Shown one piece after another: positions 1-9,205 of a DNA stretch of 64,000 bases; positions within the stretch are counted from its first letter, which is position 1, and each line of letters begins with the position of its first letter. The stretch is from Armatimonadota bacterium (GTDB taxonomy: Bacteria > Armatimonadota > UBA5829 > DTJY01): the NCBI GenBank assembly GCA_023511795.1, contig JAIMAU010000008.1, positions 54,916 to 118,915 on the forward strand. The letters are read 5' to 3'. The notes under the pieces are model-generated. The model was given only the letters and a program-made list of their open reading frames with translations, was not told where the DNA came from and searched no databases. The position numbers and the translations under genes are program-made.

Positions 1-237
1 AAACGAATTGGTTTGGACGTTGTGATGGGAGTGATTGTTACGCAGGTAGAGCCGGGGTCTGCGGCGCAGGCAGCAGGCCTTGAGGTTGGCGACGTAATAC
101 TAGCGCTTAATGGCAAGTCTGTTGGAGGATTCCGCCAGTTTGCCGAGATGTGGGCGAATATTCAAGTTGGGGATATAGTCGTTATGCGCGTTTTGCGTGA
201 TGGGTTGCCCCGGATAATCGGCTTCCGTTGGGAGTAA
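1..237 (+). CDS. C-terminal part of a PDZ-domain (HtrA/DegP-like) protein, 5' truncated
   Basis: The frame is open from base 1, so the gene starts upstream of the window; about 78 codons remain. The protein reads like a PDZ domain: a GVIV strand, then VEPGSAAQAAGLEVGD, then ILALNGKSV and a final strand with RDGLPR. The GSAA..AGL..GD signature is typical of the last PDZ domain of trypsin-like S1C proteases such as HtrA/DegP, which bind exposed C-termini of misfolded envelope proteins. The protease domain itself is not in view, so another PDZ protein remains possible. The stop lies 11 bp from the end of the convergent subtilisin gene. Confidence 0.7.
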   Translation, partial: KRIGLDVVMGVIVTQVEPGSAAQAAGLEVGDVILALNGKSVGGFRQFAEMWANIQVGDIVVMRVLRDGLPRIIGFRWE

Positions 238-248
238 CAATCAGAAGC

Positions 249-2135
249 TTAATTCAGCTTATTTATATCAGCTGGTTGTCTGGCACGAATTACGGGGATT
301 CTTATTTCTGTATATGCAGGAATTTCAATGGTGCTGATGCCGGTCACGCTTACAAAATCGTTTTTCTTAACGGAAGGCGTCCCAGCTGTGTAAACCTTAA
401 GTCCTGTAAGGCCTGAACCATCATTTAGATTGGATCCATCGTCTACATATATGAAATTTCGACCAACACTTGTAACTTTGCCCCATGTTTTTACCAACAA
501 CCCTGTGTTCGGCAGCCCAATTCCGCCTGTTATGCCTCGATATCCCAACTCCTGCCCTCCAACATCTTTATTTGAAATACCTAGTGGAGCTACTGTTATT
601 CCATTGCCTACTATTGTGACGCGTGGATTGATAATCGCTAATTCGCCGTTTGGGAAATCCTCAGGCTTTGCTGTGTAAAGCTCGCCAGCAACTTCCACAA
701 GGTCGCCTATTGACGTTGGTGTGGTTACCGATTGGCCATAATAGACCATAATTCCTGCTGACCGATCAGGTTCCTCGATATAGAATCTATCCCCAAACTG
801 TACCGTTCCTGCCGGTACAGGCTTTGCAGATAGTTTGACAAACTCGCCAATTTCGGCGTTCCAAAGCTCTCCGATGGTTAAATAAGTTTCAAACGCCTCA
901 CTGAGTGCCCGATATGCGTTAATTCGTCCCCAGCCTGTATACCTATCCCAACCTGCTGTGCTGATATCGTCGCAGGTTTGCTCAATTTGGTCGCGCACTT
1001 GTTGGTTTGTCCAGTCGGGGTGCGCTGACCATATGAGCGCAGCTAGGCCAGAAACAAATGGTGTTGAGGCTGAAGTTCCACTCAGTATCTCGAAGCCATC
1101 GAATAACCATGACCAATACCACCAGGGTACACTGCTAATTATGAAGCTCCCCGGCGCCATGACATCGAGCGAATCTCCATAGTTGCTTCCGCCTTCGCCC
1201 CAGTCGGCAGCTGTGCAACGCATATCATATTCATTGGTTGCACCCACTGAGATTGTTGCTGGATAGTATGAGGGATAATGCGGGTCAGTTCGGTCATCAA
1301 GGCCGTCGTTGCCGCTTGCAGCGGTAAGTACACATCCAGCGGCCCATGCTTCATTCACTGCAGCTTCCAAAGCTGGCACATGCAAATATGTGCCAATGCT
1401 CGTATTGATAACTTTGGCGCCGTGCTCAACAGCCCAGATTATGCCTTCGGCTGCGTCTGCTTCTTCTCCATAACCGTCGGCGTTCAACACCTTAATTGGC
1501 ATAAGAAGGGCATTCCAATTAACTCCAGCTATTCCCGTGTAGTCGTCTCCCCACGCGGCGGCAATTCCTGATACAAAAGTACCGTGCATGTGGTCGTCTT
1601 CTGTATTTGATGAACCATCAATCGCATTGTAGCCAGCGACAATCTTACCTGCTAAGTCAGGGTGGCTGGAGTCTATGCCTGTGTCTATTATTGCAATGAT
1701 TATGCTATCTGAGCCAGTGTTTATATCCCATGCCTCAGGCGCATGTATATCGTATCGTCCATAGCTGTTATAAAGACCCCATTGCAGGAAGAAAAGCTCG
1801 TCGTTTGGAAACAAATCGGCGTATATTATATGGTTGGGGCTAGCGAAATTTATATGAGGGTTGCGTGAAAACTCGGCTTGCGCTTCTTCGATTGTTTTCC
1901 CTTTTGGCAGACGGAGGCGGTATACATTAATCCGCGGGATAACTTCTTTGATGGAAGCACCGTGTTCTTTAATTATCTTATCTGCTGGCGCACCTTTTCG
2001 AAATTGCACAAGTATTTCGCCAGGGACGTATTTCCCGTGTCTTGGAAGCGAATGCTTCCATGGTAGTGCAAAGCAAAACGAAGGCAGAATCAAGAAATAA
2101 ATGGCTAATATTGAAGCGCATCTAATGCTTTTCAT
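249..2135 (-). CDS. Secreted subtilisin-like serine protease (peptidase S8) with C-terminal OB-like module
   Basis: Starting at the ATG at 2135 gives 628 aa beginning directly with a signal peptide (MKSIRC..., hydrophobic core to about residue 23); a TTG seven codons earlier would only add residues before it. An inhibitor-I9-like propeptide follows (VPGEILVQFRKG), then the S8 domain with the catalytic triad: Asp in IDTGID (about 151), His in HGTFVSG (about 184), Ser in SGTSASTPF (about 355), and the oxyanion Asn in ASGND. The last 200 residues are beta-rich and resemble the C-terminus of the secreted amidase at 51380-55051. The protein is likely an extracellular or envelope protease. No sorting motif was seen. 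Confidence 0.9.
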   Translation of the reverse strand: MKSIRCASILAIYFLILPSFCFALPWKHSLPRHGKYVPGEILVQFRKGAPADKIIKEHGASIKEVIPRINVYRLRLPKGKTIEEAQAEFSRNPHINFASPNHIIYADLFPNDELFFLQWGLYNSYGRYDIHAPEAWDINTGSDSIIIAIIDTGIDSSHPDLAGKIVAGYNAIDGSSNTEDDHMHGTFVSGIAAAWGDDYTGIAGVNWNALLMPIKVLNADGYGEEADAAEGIIWAVEHGAKVINTSIGTYLHVPALEAAVNEAWAAGCVLTAASGNDGLDDRTDPHYPSYYPATISVGATNEYDMRCTAADWGEGGSNYGDSLDVMAPGSFIISSVPWWYWSWLFDGFEILSGTSASTPFVSGLAALIWSAHPDWTNQQVRDQIEQTCDDISTAGWDRYTGWGRINAYRALSEAFETYLTIGELWNAEIGEFVKLSAKPVPAGTVQFGDRFYIEEPDRSAGIMVYYGQSVTTPTSIGDLVEVAGELYTAKPEDFPNGELAIINPRVTIVGNGITVAPLGISNKDVGGQELGYRGITGGIGLPNTGLLVKTWGKVTSVGRNFIYVDDGSNLNDGSGLTGLKVYTAGTPSVKKNDFVSVTGISTIEIPAYTEIRIPVIRARQPADINKLN

Positions 2136-2247
2136 TTGTATCGCACTACTTTCCAAGCGATTTTTTCTAATTCGCTTGCATGTCGGTGTACGAGGGGTTG
2201 TTGGTGGTTACTAGTTTTCATTTTTGAAGACTTTACTTTGCATTTCT

Positions 2248-2276
2248 ACTCTATCACCGACAGCTCAAATTGTCAA
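2248..2276 (-). promoter_or_regulatory. Sigma-70-like promoter for the subtilisin gene
   Basis: On the minus strand TTGACA (2276-2271) is followed after exactly 17 bp by TAGAGT (2253-2248). Transcription would start near 2240, leaving a leader of about 105 nt before the ATG at 2135. The promoter is back-to-back with the plus-strand promoter at 2313. Confidence 0.5.
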
Positions 2277-2312
2277 CTAACGGCTCACAAACCAGCAATT
2301 TTACTAGCTTGC

Positions 2313-2341
2313 TTGACACTTTTGCCCATGGTTGTTAGAAT
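2313..2341 (+). promoter_or_regulatory. Sigma-70-like promoter upstream of a structured non-coding stretch
   Basis: TTGACA (2313-2318), a 17-bp spacer and TAGAAT (2336-2341) form a near-consensus promoter. The predicted start near 2348 precedes two hairpins and no credible ORF, so the transcript is either a small RNA or the leader of the gene at 2580. Confidence 0.5.
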
Positions 2342-2347
2342 AATAGC

Positions 2348-2491
2348 GATCTCCTATCTCAATTATATAAAACGTATTTGGTATAAAAGCGATAGCAGGC
2401 AATGTAATTTACCTGCTATCGCCCTGGAGAGAGGTGATCGTATAGCGTAGGTATTAAACATGCAAGCAATTCGGACGCTATACTATTTTTT
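2348..2491 (+). ncRNA. Candidate small structured RNA or attenuator leader
   Basis: The stretch downstream of the 2313 promoter holds two inverted repeats. The first is 2389-2399 with 2412-2422 (11 perfect pairs, 12-nt loop). The second is GTATAGCGT (2440-2448) with ACGCTATAC (2475-2483), 9 perfect pairs, followed at once by TATTTTTT, as in an intrinsic terminator. A transcript of about 140 nt would result. I do not recognise it as 6S, SRP, tmRNA or a known riboswitch. It could also act as an attenuator for the small gene at 2580. The rest of the 2136-2579 gap holds nothing else I can name. Confidence 0.35.
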
Positions 2492-2579
2492 GCTACCCCA
2501 TTGCAATCGTATTCCAAACCTATGGGCATAGCTAGCCTGGAGGGAATACATTTATTGAAGCATTGCATACTATACCAGG

Positions 2580-2846
2580 ATGGTGACGGTTATGGACCTG
2601 GCAGCTATAGAATCAAGACTGATGTCAGGCGAGGAATTGAAGGTCAAGTATAAATATCCTCGGCAATTGAGTCCTGGGGAAAAGGGTTCGGCTTATGGGG
2701 TACGCAGCGACAAATTGGTTGATGTTTCCACAGAACTACGGCGATTTTATGTAATTTTTCGCGGCCAGACGCCAATCTGGATTGAAGAGAATGAAGTAAT
2801 AGAAATCACCCCTGATGATGGTGTGTATCAGGAGTTCGAGGAGTAG
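2580..2846 (+). CDS. Small hypothetical protein (88 aa)
   Basis: I do not recognise this gene. It encodes a short, acidic-ended soluble protein with no signal peptide or membrane segment. Its middle looks like a small beta fold (LKVKYKYPRQLSPGEKG, then RRFYVIFRGQTPIWIEENEV), faintly like an SH3-type barrel. The start is uncertain: ATG at 2580 has no well-placed ribosome site, while the ATG at 2592 has a weak AGGA 11 nt upstream. It lies behind the terminator-like hairpin at 2440-2491 and converges with the amidotransferase-like gene. Confidence 0.55.
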   Translation: MVTVMDLAAIESRLMSGEELKVKYKYPRQLSPGEKGSAYGVRSDKLVDVSTELRRFYVIFRGQTPIWIEENEVIEITPDDGVYQEFEE

Positions 2847-2880
2847 GGTTTAACTGGCAACAAAGTAATTTTTTGTAATT

Positions 2881-3681
2881 TTACGGCAATTCAGCATACT
2901 CTTGTGCGGCAATTACAAAGGCTTTGAATAGACGTTTACATGGCTTGTAGATGTATTCATCTGATGTTTTCTCTGGATGCCATTGGACCGCTATTATCCA
3001 AGGATGGTTCAATCCCTCAAGTCCTTCGATAAGTCCATCTGGTGCAAACGCAACGGGCATGAGCCTTGGGGATTTTTCCTTTGCGGATACTCCTTGATGA
3101 TGGCGGCTATTTACTTTCTTGATATCTTGTCCGAGAATTTCATATAAGCGACTATCCTCGCGAATTTGTATGTCGTGTGAGCTACTCGAACCCGATTTAT
3201 GCTCTGGCTCATCTTCTTTGGTATATGATTTATGCCTTAGGCCAGTGCGAACATCTTTCACTAAACTGCCACCGAGTGCGACATTCAAAACCTGAAAGCC
3301 GCGGCATATCCCAAGAATAGGCATGCCCTTTAAGTAGGCTGCACGAATAAGCGGAAGTTCGAGCGCATCGCGCTCGGGGTCGCAGTCCATTTTATATTTC
3401 GTAATCAATTCCTCCGTTGAGAGTTTTTCATCCCCCAGCTCAGTTCGCGAAGTATAATTATCAGGGTGAACGTCCCGACCGCCACTTAGGAGGAGACCGT
3501 CAATTTGGACTAGAGCCTCATGGAGCTCTTGGGGGTCGAGATATGGAGAGGGACAGAGAAATATTGGCGCTCCGCCCGCATCTCGAATAGCATCAGCGTA
3601 GGGTTGGTAATCCTTAAGCTGGTCGTCTGGCGGTGAGTTTTTGGCTGTCCCCGTCGTAATTCCGATTACAGGTTCTTTCAT
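2881..3681 (-). CDS. Gamma-glutamyl-gamma-aminobutyrate hydrolase-like protein (peptidase C26, PuuD type)
   Basis: A 266-aa class I glutamine-amidotransferase-like protein. The nucleophile elbow GICRGFQ places the catalytic Cys at about 126; His 235 and Glu 237 lie in QWHPEKT, completing the triad. The N-terminus (PVIGIT..., then DGLLLSGG.D) is typical of PuuD-like hydrolases that cleave gamma-glutamyl amides, such as gamma-glutamyl-GABA in putrescine breakdown. No other putrescine genes are nearby, so the natural substrate is open. It is a single gene, convergent with 2580-2846. Confidence 0.85.
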   Translation of the reverse strand: MKEPVIGITTGTAKNSPPDDQLKDYQPYADAIRDAGGAPIFLCPSPYLDPQELHEALVQIDGLLLSGGRDVHPDNYTSRTELGDEKLSTEELITKYKMDCDPERDALELPLIRAAYLKGMPILGICRGFQVLNVALGGSLVKDVRTGLRHKSYTKEDEPEHKSGSSSSHDIQIREDSRLYEILGQDIKKVNSRHHQGVSAKEKSPRLMPVAFAPDGLIEGLEGLNHPWIIAVQWHPEKTSDEYIYKPCKRLFKAFVIAAQEYAELP

Positions 3682-3863
3682 GTCTTCCTTATTCTCCGGG
3701 TGATAGAATAGCAGGCAAGGTTTACGAATGTCAACGTCTTGAACCGTCTGCTTAATTTAATTAACGGTATACAAATGCTACTTCACAGGCGTTCAAAAAA
3801 GAACCAGGTGATTTTGGAAAAAGCAGGATATAATGGGATTGGTTGGCGAAGAAAAATTTTGTT

Positions 3864-4427
3864 ATGGAATTGATAATGCTAGAGACCGAACGCCTAGTCC
3901 TGAGGCTAATTAGAGAAAATGATGCGCCTGCTTTGCATCGGATTATGAACGATCCGGAGGTTACCCATAACCTGCTATTCCCCTATCCTTTGCCAAAAGA
4001 GCAGGTGGCGATTTGGATAAAAAGCAGTATCGAGGGCTTTAGCCGGCGTGAGAAATACCCAATGGTTATCGTGTTAAGGGAATCTAATGAGGTGATTGGC
4101 GTTTGCGCCTTCTACCGAGTCAACTGGGAACATATGAATACTGAGCTTGTCTATTGGCTTGGCAAGCAACACTGGGGCAAAGGTTATATGACGGAGGCGG
4201 TTCGCAAAATGCTTGTGTTCGGTTTTGAAGAGCTGGGATTTGAGCGAATTTATGCAGGATGTTTTACAAGGAATTTTGCCTCTCGTCGCGTTCTGGAGAA
4301 GGTGGGATTCTCATATGAAGGACTTGCTAGACATGAATTCAAAAAGGGCGACGAGTTTCTTGATGTTTTTCACTTTGGCTTAACGCGTAGCGATTTTTTA
4401 AAAGAAAAATATAAAACTTGTGTTTAG
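3864..4427 (+). CDS. GNAT N-acetyltransferase, RimJ/RimL type
   Basis: The protein opens with ETERLVLRLIRENDA, typical of RimJ/RimL-like acetyltransferases, and carries the acetyl-CoA region around YWLGKQHWGKGYMTEA plus the late motif RNFASRRVLEKVGF. The family acetylates protein N-termini, ribosomal proteins or small amines; the substrate here cannot be told. ATG 3864 is chosen; ATG 3876 (MLETERL) is equally possible and a TTG at 3843 less likely. About 187 aa. It ends in a strong convergent terminator. Confidence 0.8.
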   Translation: MELIMLETERLVLRLIRENDAPALHRIMNDPEVTHNLLFPYPLPKEQVAIWIKSSIEGFSRREKYPMVIVLRESNEVIGVCAFYRVNWEHMNTELVYWLGKQHWGKGYMTEAVRKMLVFGFEELGFERIYAGCFTRNFASRRVLEKVGFSYEGLARHEFKKGDEFLDVFHFGLTRSDFLKEKYKTCV

Positions 4428-4458
4428 CTTACCAATTTAACCGGTTATAAACAAATTG

Positions 4459-4535
4459 GCTGGACCATCCACGGTGATTTATGTTCTGCTTGAAAGCGGA
4501 ATGTGTATTTTGCCGCGGATGGTCCAGCTGTTTTA
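4459..4535. terminator. Long inverted repeat between convergent genes, probable bidirectional terminator
   Basis: GCTGGACCATCC (4459-4470) is perfectly complementary to GGATGGTCCAGC (4517-4528), 12 pairs with a further CGG/CCG inside, spacer about 46 nt, followed on the plus strand by TGTTTTATC. It separates the two convergent GNAT genes. Confidence 0.65.
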
Positions 4536-5063
4536 TCATTTGGGTTCGCCGATTTGAGCTAAGATAGTCTTCCAACGAGTTGGGTGCGTGTCGTCTGTGC
4601 ATAGCGGTTGGAATCCAAGGCGAAGATAGGTCTTTATCGCCGGGATTCGGAAATCATCAGTCAAAAGTTCGACTTCCTTAAAGCCATGATCCCGAAAGAA
4701 ATGGAGAACAGCTAGCGACAGTAGGTATCCCAAACCTTTTGACCGGTGCTCAGGCAGCACGCAGACCATGTGAAGCGAACCTTTTTCCCACTCTGTTTCA
4801 GAAGGTCGCCATGCACATGCTGAGCCAACTGGCTTGCCCTTGTATGTAACGAAGAACAAGCCTTCTGGCATAAATTGCGGGCACCCTGTGAGCTTTTCGC
4901 GACAGCTTTGTTCACTCCATTCACCAATTCCTGTGTTCATTATTTCTGCCCATGCGGCTTCATCTCCAGGCTTGAATGTTCGTAATTCGTAACCCTTGGG
5001 GATTTCGATTGGCGGCAGATTGCTCAAATCCCGAATTATCATTTTTAACTGGCTATGGCTCAT
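4536..5063 (-). CDS. GNAT family N-acetyltransferase
   Basis: A 175-aa single-domain GNAT protein. The acetyl-CoA binding loop is seen as VCVLPEHRSKGLGYLL (R/QxxGxG/A pattern), followed by the late helix and IPAIKTYLRLGFQPL. The ATG at 5063 has a good AGGAAA ribosome site. It is not close in sequence to the neighbouring RimJ-like gene, so this is not a tandem duplication. Substrate unknown; the protein is soluble. Confidence 0.8.
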   Translation of the reverse strand: MSHSQLKMIIRDLSNLPPIEIPKGYELRTFKPGDEAAWAEIMNTGIGEWSEQSCREKLTGCPQFMPEGLFFVTYKGKPVGSACAWRPSETEWEKGSLHMVCVLPEHRSKGLGYLLSLAVLHFFRDHGFKEVELLTDDFRIPAIKTYLRLGFQPLCTDDTHPTRWKTILAQIGEPK

Positions 5064-5251
5064 TGGCAGTTTCCTAATATTTTAGTCTACCTTTATCATT
5101 TAGAGCATAATTAAAGAATTCCTTTTATACAGGGGGAATGAAATAGCGCCAAAAACTAAGAATTTCTAATAACTTAAAGAACGATTGACATACATGCTTA
5201 CAATGCTACCAGTCTAGCTATTATCGTTTGGGTTTTGGACTTTGTGTACGT

Positions 5252-5281
5252 TTGACAATATATGGTGAATTCCCATAGAAT
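5252..5281 (+). promoter_or_regulatory. Possible promoter for hisS-aspS
   Basis: TTGACA (5252-5257), an 18-bp spacer and TAGAAT (5276-5281). The implied start near 5288 would leave a leader of only about 16 nt with AGGAGG (5288-5293) at its very 5' end, which is unusual and lowers confidence. The rest of 5064-5303 shows no T-box or other recognised leader. Confidence 0.35.
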
Positions 5282-5303
5282 ATCGCGAGGAGGCGAGTTA
5301 GTA

Positions 5304-6590
5304 ATGCGATATTCCGCGCCGCGGGGGACGCAGGACATTCTCCCGCGCGAAAGTTTTCGCTGGCAATACATCGAGGCTAAGTTCCGAGAAATCTGCAGCC
5401 TATATGGATATAATGAGCTCCGCACTCCTACGTTCGAGGAAACGGAGCTCTTTACACGTAGCATAGGCGAGCATACAGATATTGTCAGCAAGGAGATGTA
5501 TACCTTCCTTGACCGTGCTGGTCGAAGCATGACGCTAAGGCCGGAAGGCACGGCGCCAGTTGTGCGAGCGTATGTCCAGCATAAACTTTTCGGCGAGATG
5601 CCGGTCTCGAAATTTTACTACATCGCCAGCATTTTTCGCTATGAGCGACCCCAAGCCGGAAGGTTTCGTGAGCACCACCAGGTTGGCGTGGAAGCTCTGG
5701 GCTCGCTTGACCCGGCAATTGATGCGGAGGTCATTGCATTGCTCATGCATTATTTGAGTTCGCTCGGCCTCCAAGATTTAGAGCTGAGAATCAACTCGAT
5801 TGGTTGTCCGGGGTGCCGGCCTGAGTACAGGGAGATTTTACAAAAGGCAGTTCAGCCTTTCCTTGTGGAATTGTGCGAAAGCTGTCAGATCAGATTCCAT
5901 GCAAATCCCCTGCGGATGCTTGATTGCAAGGTGCCTCGGTGCCGAGAGCTGACCGTAAGCGTTCCAAATATCGTTGAACATTTGTGCAAGGAATGCGATG
6001 AACACCTCAAAACCGTTCTGCACTATTTGGATATCCTTGGCATCAGTTATGTTTTGGATTCTAGGTTAGTTCGAGGATTTGACTATTACACTAAAACTGC
6101 GTTCGAAGTAGTGAGCACCTACCTTGGAGCGCAAAATGCTGTTGGAGGTGGCGGGCGATATGACGGTCTTGTTGTCGAAGTGGGCGGCCCCCCAACTCCT
6201 GCTGTTGGCTTCGGCTCAGGAATTGAGCGAACACTTATGGTCATGGAAGCGCAAGGGATCGAAATACCAGTAGCTGACCACCCGGCAGTATTTGTAGCCA
6301 CAGTTGGCGATGCCCCCCGTGAGGCAGGCATAAAGCTTCTTGCAGACCTTCGGAAGGCTGGTATTTCGGCAGAGACTGATTACTCTGGCAAAAGTCTAAA
6401 GGCTCAAATGAAGGCCGCTGACCGTGCACACGTTTATTTGGTAATCATCATTGGCGAGGATGAATTGAATCGCGGTAAAGTGAAAATTCGGAATATGGAA
6501 ACGAAGGAAGAAACCGATGTATCACTAGGCGATGCAGTAGAGCAAACACGAAAGATAATTGAAAGTAAGCGAGAATCTGTTGGCAAATAG
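5304..6590 (+). CDS. hisS: Histidyl-tRNA synthetase
   Basis: Charges tRNA-His with histidine in the cytoplasm. The class II synthetase signatures are present: the N-terminal MRYSAPRGTQDILP, motif 2 (FRYERPQAGRFREHHQVG), the histidine A motif (LVRGFDYYTKTAFE), and motif 3 (AVGFGSGIERTLMV), then the anticodon-binding domain. Start ATG 5304 has AGGAGG well placed and gives about 428 aa, the usual length; the 14 extra codons of the longer frame are discarded. It is followed 38 bp later by aspS, a common bacterial pairing. Confidence 0.97.
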   Translation: MRYSAPRGTQDILPRESFRWQYIEAKFREICSLYGYNELRTPTFEETELFTRSIGEHTDIVSKEMYTFLDRAGRSMTLRPEGTAPVVRAYVQHKLFGEMPVSKFYYIASIFRYERPQAGRFREHHQVGVEALGSLDPAIDAEVIALLMHYLSSLGLQDLELRINSIGCPGCRPEYREILQKAVQPFLVELCESCQIRFHANPLRMLDCKVPRCRELTVSVPNIVEHLCKECDEHLKTVLHYLDILGISYVLDSRLVRGFDYYTKTAFEVVSTYLGAQNAVGGGGRYDGLVVEVGGPPTPAVGFGSGIERTLMVMEAQGIEIPVADHPAVFVATVGDAPREAGIKLLADLRKAGISAETDYSGKSLKAQMKAADRAHVYLVIIIGEDELNRGKVKIRNMETKEETDVSLGDAVEQTRKIIESKRESVGK

Positions 6591-6628
6591 GAAAGATATA
6601 ATCTTTTTGTTTTTATTCAGGAGGAAAA

Positions 6629-8422
6629 ATGGAGTGGCAGCGTACGCATAAATGTGGCGAGTTAACAGCCGCAAATATTGGCGAGGAAGTTCGCCTAAAT
6701 GGCTGGGTCCAAAGAAGGCGCGACCATGGTGGCATCATTTTCATTGACTTGCGAGACCGATGGGGCATTGTGCAGGTGGTTTTCGACCCCCAGACTGCCC
6801 CTCAGGCCCATGCTGAAGCGGAAACGGTGCGGAGTGAATATGTGTTAAGCGTTCACGGCACAGTGCGACGCCGCCCTGAAGGAACAGAGAACCCAAAGCT
6901 TCCAACAGGGGAAATCGAAGTAGCCGCAGACAGTGTATTTATACTCAATCCAGCCAAGACGCCACCATTCCAGATTCTAGACGATGTCGAGGTTGATGAA
7001 CTTGTCCGTCTGAAATACCGGTATCTCGACCTCAGGCGGCCCATAATGCAAAAAAAGCTAATACTTCGCCATAAAGTCGTTAAGCTAATTCGCGATTTCC
7101 TAAGCGAGCGCGATTTCATCGAAGTTGAGACGCCAATTCTAATTAAAAGCACACCAGAAGGGGCGCGCGACTATCTTGTGCCAAGCCGACTCTACCCAGG
7201 TCATTTCTATGCGCTACCCCAGTCACCCCAACAGCTCAAGCAGCTTCTGATGGTGGCTGGCATAGAGCGCTATTTCCAAATCGCAAAATGCTTCCGTGAT
7301 GAAGATCCACGAGCAGACCGACAGCCGGAGTTCACCCAGCTTGACTTAGAGATGTCTTTTGTTAAGCAAGAAGATATCCTCGAGGTCATCGAGGCGCTCA
7401 TGATTGAAATCGTTGAGAAGCTTAGCGATAAAAAAATCATTAAGCCATTTCCAAGGCTTTCATATGCGGAAACAATGGAGAAATACGGCTGCGACAAGCC
7501 GGACCTCCGCTTTGGGCTTGAGCTTGTCGACCTTTCCGACTTGTTGAAAGAAAGCCAGTATCAGGTTTTTCGGGGTGCTCTTGACAAGGGTGGGCAGGTA
7601 AAGGCAGTTTTAGGCCCAGGGCTCGCACATTATAGTCGCAGGGAAATTGATGACCTAACCAATCTCGCAAAGGGATTTGGTGCTAAGGGCCTCCTTACAA
7701 TCCAGGTAACTCCAGATGGCATTAAATCGCCCAGCGCAAAATATCTAAGCGAGAATGAAATGGCTAGCATCGTGGGCCGTGCAGGTGCAAAGACTGGCGA
7801 TCTCATAATGATTGTTGCCGACCAGCAGCCGGCGGTTGTGGCTAAGGCGCTTGCTGGCCTAAGGCTTGAAATGGGAAAGCGTCTGGGCCTTCAGGATCCA
7901 AACTTGCTCTATTTCGTGTGGGTGCTCGATTTTCCACTTTTGGAATGGAATGATGAGGAAAAGCGTTGGGATTCCTCGCATCATCCGTTTACCTCTCCAA
8001 ATGAGGAGGACATTCCGCTGTTGGACACCGACCCAGGGAAGGTACGCTCATATGCTTATGACCTTGTGTGCAATGGTGCAGAGTTAGCCAGCGGAAGCGT
8101 GAGAATTCATAGGCGAGATGTTCAAGAGAAAATATTTGATTTGTTAAATATATCACACGAAGAGCAAATTGCGCGATTTGGGCATATGCTTGAGGCATTT
8201 GAGTATGGTGCGCCTCCTCATGCGGGAATAGCCCCTGGGATTGACCGCCTAGTTATGCTATTGCTCGATGAGGAAAATATCCGCGAAGTGATTGCTTTCC
8301 CGAAAACGGCGACGGCATACGACCCAATGACAGGCGCGCCATCTCCCGTAACCGAAGAGCAGCTTAAGGAACTCCATATTAAGCTACGAGAAGGTGCCGT
8401 TAGCAAAATTAGAATGACATAA
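6629..8422 (+). CDS. aspS: Aspartyl-tRNA synthetase
   Basis: A 597-aa bacterial-type AspRS: N-terminal OB-fold anticodon domain ([20 protein letters not shown]), motif 1 and 2 regions ([18 protein letters not shown]), an inserted GAD-type domain around residues 285-415, and motif 3 ([13 protein letters not shown]). It attaches aspartate to tRNA-Asp. Whether it is discriminating or also charges tRNA-Asn cannot be told by eye. The ATG has a strong AGGAGG. Probably co-transcribed with hisS. Confidence 0.97.
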   Translation: MEWQRTHKCGELTAANIGEEVRLNGWVQRRRDHGGIIFIDLRDRWGIVQVVFDPQTAPQAHAEAETVRSEYVLSVHGTVRRRPEGTENPKLPTGEIEVAADSVFILNPAKTPPFQILDDVEVDELVRLKYRYLDLRRPIMQKKLILRHKVVKLIRDFLSERDFIEVETPILIKSTPEGARDYLVPSRLYPGHFYALPQSPQQLKQLLMVAGIERYFQIAKCFRDEDPRADRQPEFTQLDLEMSFVKQEDILEVIEALMIEIVEKLSDKKIIKPFPRLSYAETMEKYGCDKPDLRFGLELVDLSDLLKESQYQVFRGALDKGGQVKAVLGPGLAHYSRREIDDLTNLAKGFGAKGLLTIQVTPDGIKSPSAKYLSENEMASIVGRAGAKTGDLIMIVADQQPAVVAKALAGLRLEMGKRLGLQDPNLLYFVWVLDFPLLEWNDEEKRWDSSHHPFTSPNEEDIPLLDTDPGKVRSYAYDLVCNGAELASGSVRIHRRDVQEKIFDLLNISHEEQIARFGHMLEAFEYGAPPHAGIAPGIDRLVMLLLDEENIREVIAFPKTATAYDPMTGAPSPVTEEQLKELHIKLREGAVSKIRMT

Positions 8423-8502
8423 GATATCTTTTTGTTCTGCAAGAGTCCTGTTTCTTTTTGCGCATTTGAGGGGTATGAACCCATGTTGAGTTGAATCACC
8501 AA

Positions 8503-9135
8503 ATGAGCGCAGAGAGTAAACAGCGAGTTGTAAAGTTTGCAGGATTGGATATTGAGCGCGGGGACCTGACTCGGGCTAAGCATCGCCTACGTTCTTTACT
8601 TCATGATTCTCCTTGCGACCCCGATGCACTTCGACTTTTGGGAAGCATCTACTTCCGACAGCGGGATTATAGGAATGCCGTTGCTTACTGGTCCAAGTGT
8701 GGCTATTGGAGCAACGATGCGTTATTAGCAGCCAACAAGGTCTTTAGGATCATTGTGCGCGCATTGGAGCAAGAGAAAATTGAGGTAGCCCGCCATCATT
8801 TGGTTGCTTTTGCAGGAAGTTCGCCGCCTGGTGAGGTTGGTGAAAGGCTGACACTTCTTCGCGACGCTTACTTCAAACTTGGACGCAAGCGCTCTAAACT
8901 CCTAGGGATGGCTTATGTGCCAATTTCAGGCATATTATTTTTGGGGATGCTTTCTTTAGTGGGCCTTGTGCTTGGTGCAGGATGGTCTTGGTTTCGCTTT
9001 ATGATTGGCCTCTCGCTAGTAGCCACCATCATAACGCTAGTAATCTGCTGGGCAAAATATTGTCGAGCCTCAGCCGAATACCGCCGGTCGCTTATTCTAT
9101 TTAAGCGTTTGAAAACCGCATGTGGCAATTCCTGA
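8503..9135 (+). CDS. TPR-like protein with two C-terminal membrane segments
   Basis: About 210 aa, function unknown. The N-terminal half has helix pairs of tetratricopeptide type (GDLTRAKHRLRSLLHD, DALRLLGSIYFRQRDYRNA). The C-terminal third has two hydrophobic segments (GMAYVPISGILFLGMLSLVG and the stretch after WSWFRFMIG), followed by a basic tail. It is probably an inner-membrane protein with a cytoplasmic helical domain. ATG 8503 is preferred to the in-frame TTG 8491; neither has a convincing ribosome site. It sits between aspS and a nucleoside-type permease with no obvious link to either. Confidence 0.6.
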   Translation: MSAESKQRVVKFAGLDIERGDLTRAKHRLRSLLHDSPCDPDALRLLGSIYFRQRDYRNAVAYWSKCGYWSNDALLAANKVFRIIVRALEQEKIEVARHHLVAFAGSSPPGEVGERLTLLRDAYFKLGRKRSKLLGMAYVPISGILFLGMLSLVGLVLGAGWSWFRFMIGLSLVATIITLVICWAKYCRASAEYRRSLILFKRLKTACGNS

Positions 9136-9205
9136 CCTTTACGAGTGTTGATGTTGAACATTGGATTTTGATAGGATAAGGTAATCTTGTCTTATCTCCC
9201 AACAA

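Noticed and set aside
2136..2450. Plus-strand reading frame of 104 codons upstream of the candidate RNA
   Set aside because: It runs through both promoters and the first hairpin, has unusual composition (Trp/Cys-rich, no domain) and no ribosome site.
5064..5303. T-box or other amino-acid-sensing leader before hisS
   Set aside because: No T-box sequence, specifier stem or terminator could be found.
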